11,016 nucleotides of DNA, from the NCBI GenBank assembly GCA_028565715.1, contig JAOXYC010218906.1, forward strand, positions 1 to 11,016, in the 5' to 3' direction. Below are positions 6,215 through 11,016 of the stretch, piece by piece. How positions within the stretch are numbered: the stretch's first letter is position 1; the number at the start of each line of letters is the position of its first letter. The translations under genes and the position numbers were made by a program. Under the pieces are notes generated by a model, which saw only the letters and a program-made list of their open reading frames with translations, did no database searches and was not told the origin of the DNA. Source of the stretch: Phoronis pallida (Eukaryota; Phoronida; Phoronidae).

Positions 6215-7019
6215 CGGGTGTCCCAAAAATGTTGGCCACATTTCAACAAGCGTTATCTCGGCAACGGAGCAAGCAAATACATTTAAATTTGTTAGTCGAC
6301 AACCTTAACGTATTCCTTATAAGTTTGCAAAATATCAGAGAGATTGATTAAATATTATTCTGAAATAGTTGGTTTCAATACAGGATGTCAAAATATTCAA
6401 TATCAGAGCCATAGGTGTCAAAAAGAATCATATTTTGCTGGACTTTTACGTCTAATATCTCCTAAAATGAGGTTTGTAACATCCTGAAAATCATCTCTTA
6501 TATGTAAATTTATATTGTCAGTTGGTAGTAAAAATTTCAAAACCAGTTCTGTTGTAGTTTTGACATGAGGTCACAAAAACAGCAAGGTACTATTGTCAAT
6601 TTCCTGGTAGCGGGTAAATATTATAAACATTCTGGTGAAAACTTGTAAAGTTGTTTTGATTTTGTCGTCCTGTCAAAACAGAATAATTATTTGCAATGAA
6701 ATTTTTACGATGACTACATAACATTTAATTCTAAATAATACTAAATTCTCAAAAGTTTATCTTGTGCAGAACAGGAGTTATAAGCCGTTATTTAAATCAA
6801 AAGTTCATTAAATATAAACGTCTCGGTTGATATTGGATTTTTCATCATACTGTTTTAAAATTTATAGTTCTCGCATGATATGTAATCAATCTCTTTGATA
6901 CTTTGCAAACTTGCTGACAATACCTTTAGGTAAGCTCAGTAAAAATATCATAATATTTGGTAAGCCAGTTGCTGAGAAAATGCGTGTTAAAAAGTGGCCC
7001 ACTTTTTTTGGGACACCCG
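6215..7019. mobile_element. About 805-bp non-autonomous DNA transposon, palindromic, mariner-like termini
   Basis: CGGGTGTCCCAAAAA at 6215 has its reverse complement at 7005-7019, with TATATAT before and ATATATG after, compatible with a TA target duplication. Inverted similarity continues inward: GTTTGCAAAATATCAGAGAG on the left matches a reverse copy near 6880-6915, and GTAAAAATTTCA near 6526 matches one near 6700. The whole element is therefore an imperfect palindrome centred near 6617. TA targets and GGGTGTCCC-type ends suggest the Tc1/mariner group, but no transposase is encoded. Arm divergence is higher than in the 5771-6124 element, implying greater age. Confidence 0.75.
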
Positions 7020-7026
7020 ATATATG

Positions 7027-7741
7027 AACATATCAATACTCCCGCTTCCCTCGTATACGTTTACACCCACAGTGCATCTGATTCTCCGTCTCTCAATTAA
7101 CTGAATGACTTTTTTTTATTCACCTTTATATTTTTGAGCAATACTGCTTCAAAAATTTAAATTCGAAACTGTGAACATTTCAAAAATATTCTGATAACCG
7201 TTCGGTTGAGAGGGTTTTATCGGAATTAGGAAAAAACGACTTTAACAAAACTCAAATGTCATGACAGTAAATATCGTGTTCAATGCCTTAAATTTGTAAA
7301 ATGCAAACATGCTGATATTTTTAGCTAGCCATCGTCGCTTTTATTATTTATGTTTTTAATTTAATAAACGTCCCAAACTGTCTGCACCGATTTATGTGGA
7401 ATATTATGATTTAACTGCTTAAATCAAGTATAAAGTTACACTTTTACTATGAGCACCACTTTGGTCTGAGGTGAATAAATCCCGTTTAGGATAGGTTACT
7501 AACTACAACTTAAGATAAGATAAATGTATGAAAATGTGAGTTTTTAGAAATGATTACAGAAACGTAAAACATTCGGTATTTTAAAAACCTTCATCTGCAA
7601 ATTGAAGCAATCCATGTAGTAAAATATTGTAAAGACAAAACATGCAGGTTATAATTTTGTAAAATCGTTTATTAGCCCTGAGTTTCAACTGGCTAATATT
7701 ACGATTTAAAATTGGGGAATTGGAGATTGGGCATTCCCACT
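7027..7741. other. Intergenic AT-rich stretch
   Basis: No convincing ORF, splice pair or repeat. Several T-runs and one isolated TAATATTAC at 7694-7702 without flanking stem arms. Nothing functional can be supported. Confidence 0.6.
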
Positions 7742-8235
7742 TACGCACGCAGTTATATGCACCGATACATGGATGATGACGGAGGGATCAGCAAAGAGAC
7801 TAGACACTTTCCAGAGGAAATGATGTCTGAGGAGGATCTTCAAGATCCGGTGGCCGGAAAAGATAAGCAATGAGGACTTATACAGAAGAGCACATTCAAC
7901 ACCAGTGAGCTGCATTATTAAGTCTAGAAGATGGATTTTATCGGACATGTACTCAGAAGGGACGATGCACACGACACAAATATTGCACTGACTTCGACAC
8001 CAGAAGGTAGAAGGAAACGAGGAAGGCCAAAAACAACATGGAGAAGGACAGTTGAAAGGGAGAGAAATGACTTATGGACCAACTGGGGTGATCATGAGGC
8101 AAGGAACACTGCTAATGACAGAGCTGAATGGCGTCTGCTTTGGCGTAGCCTTATGCGCCCCCCTGGGTACGAAGAAGACAGGAGACAGGGAAATTAGGTG
8201 CCAATTCACATGAAGTTTCTATATAATAAAAGTTT
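7742..8235 (+). pseudogene. Decayed 3' end of a LINE (non-LTR retrotransposon) reverse transcriptase
   Basis: Translated fragments match the C-terminal tail common in animal LINE reverse transcriptases: TWMMTEGSAKRLDTFQRK, then CLRRIFKIRWPEKISNEDL, then FIGHVLRRDD and GRRKRGRPKTTWRRTVE, and a final Trp/Leu-rich segment. The reading is broken at three points: a shift near 7755-7765, an in-frame TGA at 7820-7822, and a shift at the TCTAGAAGATGG near 7925-7935. The last open piece runs 7931-8197 and ends in TAG. A short AT-rich tail with AATAAA (about 8224) follows, as expected for a LINE 3' end. The 5' part, including endonuclease and RT core, is absent, so this is a dead 5'-truncated copy. Confidence 0.85.
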
Positions 8236-9262
8236 CAATTAGTTACAAAGGTGTTCATCTTTTATCATTATATAATCATTATAATAATATCCGATACCAT
8301 CATTGCCTGTTATTTTTTGGAGCGCATTTGTAACTGGCAAATAAGATTGGATGTTATCTTCAAAATTAATTATCCTTACGACCATGTCTTATCGTAACGT
8401 CAGATTAATTTGACGTGTGCAAGAAAAGCTTTAATCATTAGATAAAACTTCCTGCACGAAGCAGGTTGTTTAATTGAGACGTTGATGGTGAACACACGGA
8501 CTTAAATTGATCAAGAACTTGAAAAGACAGAAAAAATTGGAGCTGAGCAGGGAATTGTAGAATTGTAGTAATTATATTTTTAAAAGTAAATTTGACATAG
8601 ATGTACTTCATTGGGTGTTTCAAAAAGTAGTCGTTTTTTCAGATACCATATTGTTGTTTATAAAAGTAATTAATATAACCAACGCGTTCATTATTCCTTG
8701 TATATAATATTAGTAACAAAGACATGAGGCGGTAATTATTTATTCTTAATTTTTCTGATTTTCGTAGTTTGAAAATACAAATAAACATATGGGCAATATT
8801 CCCCGATAAGATTGGTATGGTGTAAATTTTGTAAAAATCCGAGCCCTTACTACAAGTTTGCGGAGAAACACCATATCAATGACTTCGACGGAAATATTGT
8901 TTTTTTCTCACATGAAACCAAATACTTGTATTTTGAATGTGTTGCAAACATTTCCATAAGAACCATAAAACTCAAGAATTGACTGTACTTCATATGTTCG
9001 AAAGGTATGGATAACAAAAATAAACGGGATTTTAGCAAGTCGCCATGAAAGGAGCTGAACATTTGTCCATGAACTAAATAAGTTCAAGCGGTTGGTATTT
9101 ATACAATGTATGTGTGAATATGACTCCACCTTACACAACCCGGTAAAATTACATTGGTTGGCAGTTTTGGCTACTTACAGCGGCCATTTTCCAAACTACT
9201 GACCGCTAAAGGGAATTGCGAACATTATTTGATAATCAGATTTTGCATTCTGCGGGGCTTGT
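8236..9262. other. Intergenic AT-rich stretch
   Basis: No coding signal that survives inspection. Short open frames on the - strand (8438-8623, 8850-9138) are low-complexity and mutually overlapping. A GGGTGTTTCAAAAAGTAG at about 8613 resembles a transposon terminus but has no matching inverted end. Confidence 0.55.
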
Positions 9263-9331
9263 CAGAATGAGCGCAGTGCTTTTCAAAATGAGCACGGTCA
9301 CTTTGTTCCGGTTTCAGAATGAGCGCGGTGA
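9263..9331 (+). repeat. Three copies of a CA(G/A)AATGAGC(G/A)C motif
   Basis: CAGAATGAGCGCAGTG at 9263, CAAAATGAGCACGGTCA at 9284 and CAGAATGAGCGCGGTGA at 9315 share a 16-17 base core at spacings of 21 and 31 bases. The surrounding 9180-9410 segment is GC-richer than its neighbours and includes GCGGCCATTTT near 9180, YY1-like. It may be a small regulatory cluster or an eroded minisatellite. Confidence 0.5.
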
Positions 9332-9630
9332 TTACTGATTACGGAATCACCACACTCAGATGTTTTGCCGGGATATGTTGTTGGTGTCCGAAGATTCATA
9401 TTGCCGCAGGTATATCATAAGATTAATTATACATGAATTACTTGCTATCTAACTCATCAACGTTTATGTTTACCTTGACTGCCCTGGATAGACGACGTTG
9501 ATAAAGCAATATTTAAAAAACCTTAACGTTTCTATTGAAATTGTCTTTTGCTATTGAAAAGCACTTGTTATCTACAAAATAAATTATCCTAGCGCTTTTA
9601 CCTTAAGTACGGCAACGGACACCTTTTTAA
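9332..9630. other. Intergenic stretch
   Basis: Mixed composition with no supported gene or element. Confidence 0.5.
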
Positions 9631-9666
9631 TTGGCGTATACTACCTCAACGGTTAACGAAGGAGGA

Positions 9667-9990
9667 ATGTCATGTAAGGTAACCTTATTTATCTGTTTAT
9701 TTCAAGAATCAGGGATTGAAATAAACAAAGGTTGGATCGACAGGTTTGTCAGTATAGTCGGACTCCGAGTTGTTCAGTTTCATTTGCAAAAATTGTTGAT
9801 TTTAAGCTTCGCAATTTTGTCTTTAAACACCGCAGCTTTAATCGTGTTTAGAGTTAGGCCTTTTCTACAGCCCAGTAAACATCAACAAACACCAAGCTCT
9901 TTAACGTCAAGAACAACTCCTCAATGTACTAAAATTAGCTTTTTGTTATTTCAAATGACTCAGAGTATGTCCGACTTTCAACATATCTAG
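9667..9990 (+). CDS. Weak ORF with a membrane-anchor-like segment, possibly chance
   Basis: The frame is open from 9631 to TAG at 9988-9990 with the first ATG at 9667. It contains LLILSFAILSLNTAALIVF (a plausible membrane helix), then RVRPFLQPSKHQQTPSS, a Pro/Ser/Gln-rich stem-like stretch. The layout resembles a type II anchor, but composition is AT-driven and the helix lies in the middle. A weak donor at CCCA|GTAAAC near 9874 is possible. No family is recognised. I include it only because the helix-plus-stem pattern repeats what is seen at 5533-5763. Confidence 0.15.
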   Translation: MSCKVTLFICLFQESGIEINKGWIDRFVSIVGLRVVQFHLQKLLILSFAILSLNTAALIVFRVRPFLQPSKHQQTPSSLTSRTTPQCTKISFLLFQMTQSMSDFQHI

Positions 9991-10401
9991 TTTCACAGGT
10001 CGTTTTTAGGACAGGTAGGTGTCAAAGTTGTTTTTGTTTTACGATTCGCCATTGTGTATGAAATCCATGAGCTCGTCAAATTTGAATCACAACATAAGAC
10101 ATGTTTACCGTATTGAACAATCTTGAAGATGTTGTTTTTGACGTTTGAAGGTACTTGTTTTTTGTTGCTCCTCACACGGTGCTGCTTTCCTATTAAACAG
10201 AATATCGATGCTTCGTTGAAAAGTCTTGATTTTAATTCCAGATTTACCTCAATATGTTCAACAGAAAAATTCGTTTCATACATCATTGGCTATCAATTTT
10301 TATTTGTTTCATTCAACAAAATGGTTCAGAAATAATTGTTTTCGATAAAGCTGCTTCGACTATCAAGATCAGTTGTTCGGATGAATGATACTTAAGCCTG
10401 G
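9991..10401. other. Intergenic AT-rich stretch
   Basis: Overlapping open frames on both strands (9993-10286 -, 10123-10335 +) shadow each other and show no domain. No repeat or RNA gene was recognised. Confidence 0.5.
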
Positions 10402-10460
10402 TTCAGAGTTGCCGTAACTGCCGGGACTGCCGGGAGTGCCGGGACTGTCGAGTCCCGGCA
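10402..10460 (+). repeat. 9-bp tandem repeat ending in a perfect hairpin
   Basis: Four consecutive 9-mers TGCCG(G/T)(G/A)A(C/G) occupy 10410-10445. The last continues as TGCCGGGACT (10437-10446), which pairs perfectly with AGTCCCGGCA (10451-10460) across GTCG. A GC-rich block like this is striking in AT-rich DNA. It is preceded by TTAAGCCTGGTTCAGA, which resembles a DNA-transposon terminus. It lies 100 bases upstream of the 10560 start codon and may fall in that gene's promoter or 5' UTR. Confidence 0.65.
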
Positions 10461-10559
10461 ACGCGGAGAACATAACAGATGTAAGATTAACTACTCGGAA
10501 GATTTGATAATTGCTTTTTTGTTTTTGTCAAGGTAAAAAAGCCCCTCAGAAGAATCGTT

Positions 10560-10596
10560 ATGATGAACCACTTTGTTTTAATTGCCGTTTTGCTAG
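10560..10596 (+). CDS. Candidate signal-peptide exon of a second gene
   Basis: ATGATG at 10560 opens MMNHFVLIAVLL, a compact hydrophobic signal-peptide-like sequence, followed directly by CTAG|GTGAGT, a strong donor (phase 1). A second, weaker donor GGTGA|GTACTT would end the exon at 10600 (phase 2), adding Gly and part of an acidic codon. Only the weaker site joins in frame to the best reading of the next exon. No TATA box is evident upstream. Signal-peptide exons of this size are normal for secreted animal proteins. Confidence 0.55.
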
Positions 10597-10669
10597 GTGA
10601 GTACTTTTGTAAAACAACGAACATACAGATAACAATATATTTCATTTGACTTACAAGGAGATTTCATAG

Positions 10670-10798
10670 TTTTATTAGTTTCGGCCATTCCATTAATGGC
10701 CTTGAGCATGTGACTCATAGTGTTTTGTTACCGTGGGGCCCGGAAGCAGGATCTGGTCATACGCCGCCGGAAGGATCAGTCCCTGGTTACGATTCATG
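10670..10798 (+). CDS. Candidate second exon of a secreted protein (NIDO-type leader?)
   Basis: The end is a strong donor, TTCATG|GTAAGT. The most protein-like frame (phase 2 in and out) reads FISFGHSINGLEHVTHS, then VLLPWGPEAGSGHTPPEG, then a Gly/Pro/Tyr segment. The L-x-P-(F/W)-G-P-x-x-G pattern recalls the start of mature nidogen-like and tectorin-like proteins just before their NIDO domain. Possible acceptors are ATTTCATAG (exon from 10670), TTATTAG (10679) and ACTCATAG (10721), all in the same phase. The NIDO link is an inference from a short segment, and the domain itself would lie outside the window. Confidence 0.4.
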
Positions 10799-11016
10799 GT
10801 AAGTCGAATTAAATATCCTTTCAATATACTGACTATCAACCGTTGCGAAACTTGATTATAAAAAAAATTATGAATTATCTGAGTTGCTTGAACAGATTCA
10901 TAATTATTTATAATCGAATTAAATATATTTTTATCATATAAGAAAGTTTAAGACCAATGTTTTTATATAAAACTCCATTCTTTATTAAATCACTCTACGT
11001 TTCACAAACTGTAAAA
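10799..11016 (+). other. Start of the next intron of the second gene
   Basis: AT-rich sequence after GTAAGT, running to the window edge without an exon that I can support. TTATAATCGAATTAAATAT-like repeats occur around 10855-10930. Confidence 0.4.

Noticed and set aside
6084-6308. 74-codon ORF
   Set aside because: It spans the end of one transposon, unrelated flank and the start of another, so it cannot be a gene.
7694-7702. TAATATTAC, the nonanucleotide of rolling-circle viral origins
   Set aside because: No flanking stem arms and no replication-protein gene nearby. Expected by chance in AT-rich DNA.
7706-7972. Minus-strand 88-codon ORF
   Set aside because: Antisense to the LINE reverse-transcriptase relic.
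8613-8632. GGGTGTTTCAAAAAGTAG as another transposon terminus
   Set aside because: Resembles the 6215 terminus, but no inverted partner was found downstream.
8850-9138. Two overlapping minus-strand ORFs of 70 and 76 codons
   Set aside because: Overlapping frames of low-complexity Phe/Leu/Ser composition without splice or domain support.
9993-10335. ORFs on both strands (97 and 70 codons)
   Set aside because: They overlap on opposite strands and show no recognisable features or context.
1-11016. Possibility of a prokaryotic system, CRISPR array or phage region
   Set aside because: The repeats are a coding minisatellite and transposon arms. Genes are split by GT..AG introns, and there are no operon-like gene runs.

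Overview
The window is eukaryotic. It is AT-rich non-coding DNA carrying short exons with GT..AG introns in consistent phases, AATAAA-type polyadenylation signals, palindromic DNA-transposon derivatives and a decayed LINE. The combination of a SEA/EGF transmembrane mucin, foldback elements and this LINE tail would fit a marine invertebrate, perhaps a mollusc or other lophotrochozoan. That assignment is an inference and no species can be named.

Positions 1-5182 (+) hold the 3' part of one gene. I joined eight exons into a single open frame of 2313 nt from base 3: 3-1176, 1433-1548, 2099-2384, 2772-2949, 3401-3571, 3858-3957, 4111-4194 and 4979-5182. They encode at least 770 residues of a type I membrane mucin. 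In order these are a Ser/Thr-rich O-glycosylation domain with a 48-bp (16-residue) tandem repeat, a SEA domain with a G-SVHV autoproteolysis-like site, a ten-cysteine EGF-like module, one transmembrane helix, and a 139-residue cytoplasmic tail with tyrosine and basic-Ser motifs. The 5' end lies upstream of the window. The 3' UTR runs to about 5500 and contains two perfect hairpins and ATTAAA/AATAAA signals.

Positions 5483-9990 are mostly transposon-derived or featureless. They contain a 76-codon ORF that looks like the first coding exon of a type II membrane protein (5533-5763), a 354-bp TTAA-flanked foldback element (5771-6124), an about 805-bp imperfect palindrome with mariner-like termini (6215-7019), and a frameshifted 3' fragment of a LINE reverse transcriptase (about 7742-8235). 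About 2 kb of AT-rich sequence follows, with little in it besides a small triplicated motif and a weak ORF.

Positions 10402-11016 (+) appear to start a second secreted or membrane protein gene. It has a GC-rich 9-bp repeat with a perfect hairpin, then a signal-peptide exon at 10560 and a second exon ending at 10798. The second exon's best frame reads VLLPWGPEAG, reminiscent of the segment before NIDO domains. Its phase does not match the strongest upstream donor.

No prokaryotic operon, CRISPR array or RNA gene was found. The best-supported biology is the mucin gene. The less certain items worth follow-up are the 10.56-10.80 kb gene start, the type II ORF and the two large palindromic elements.
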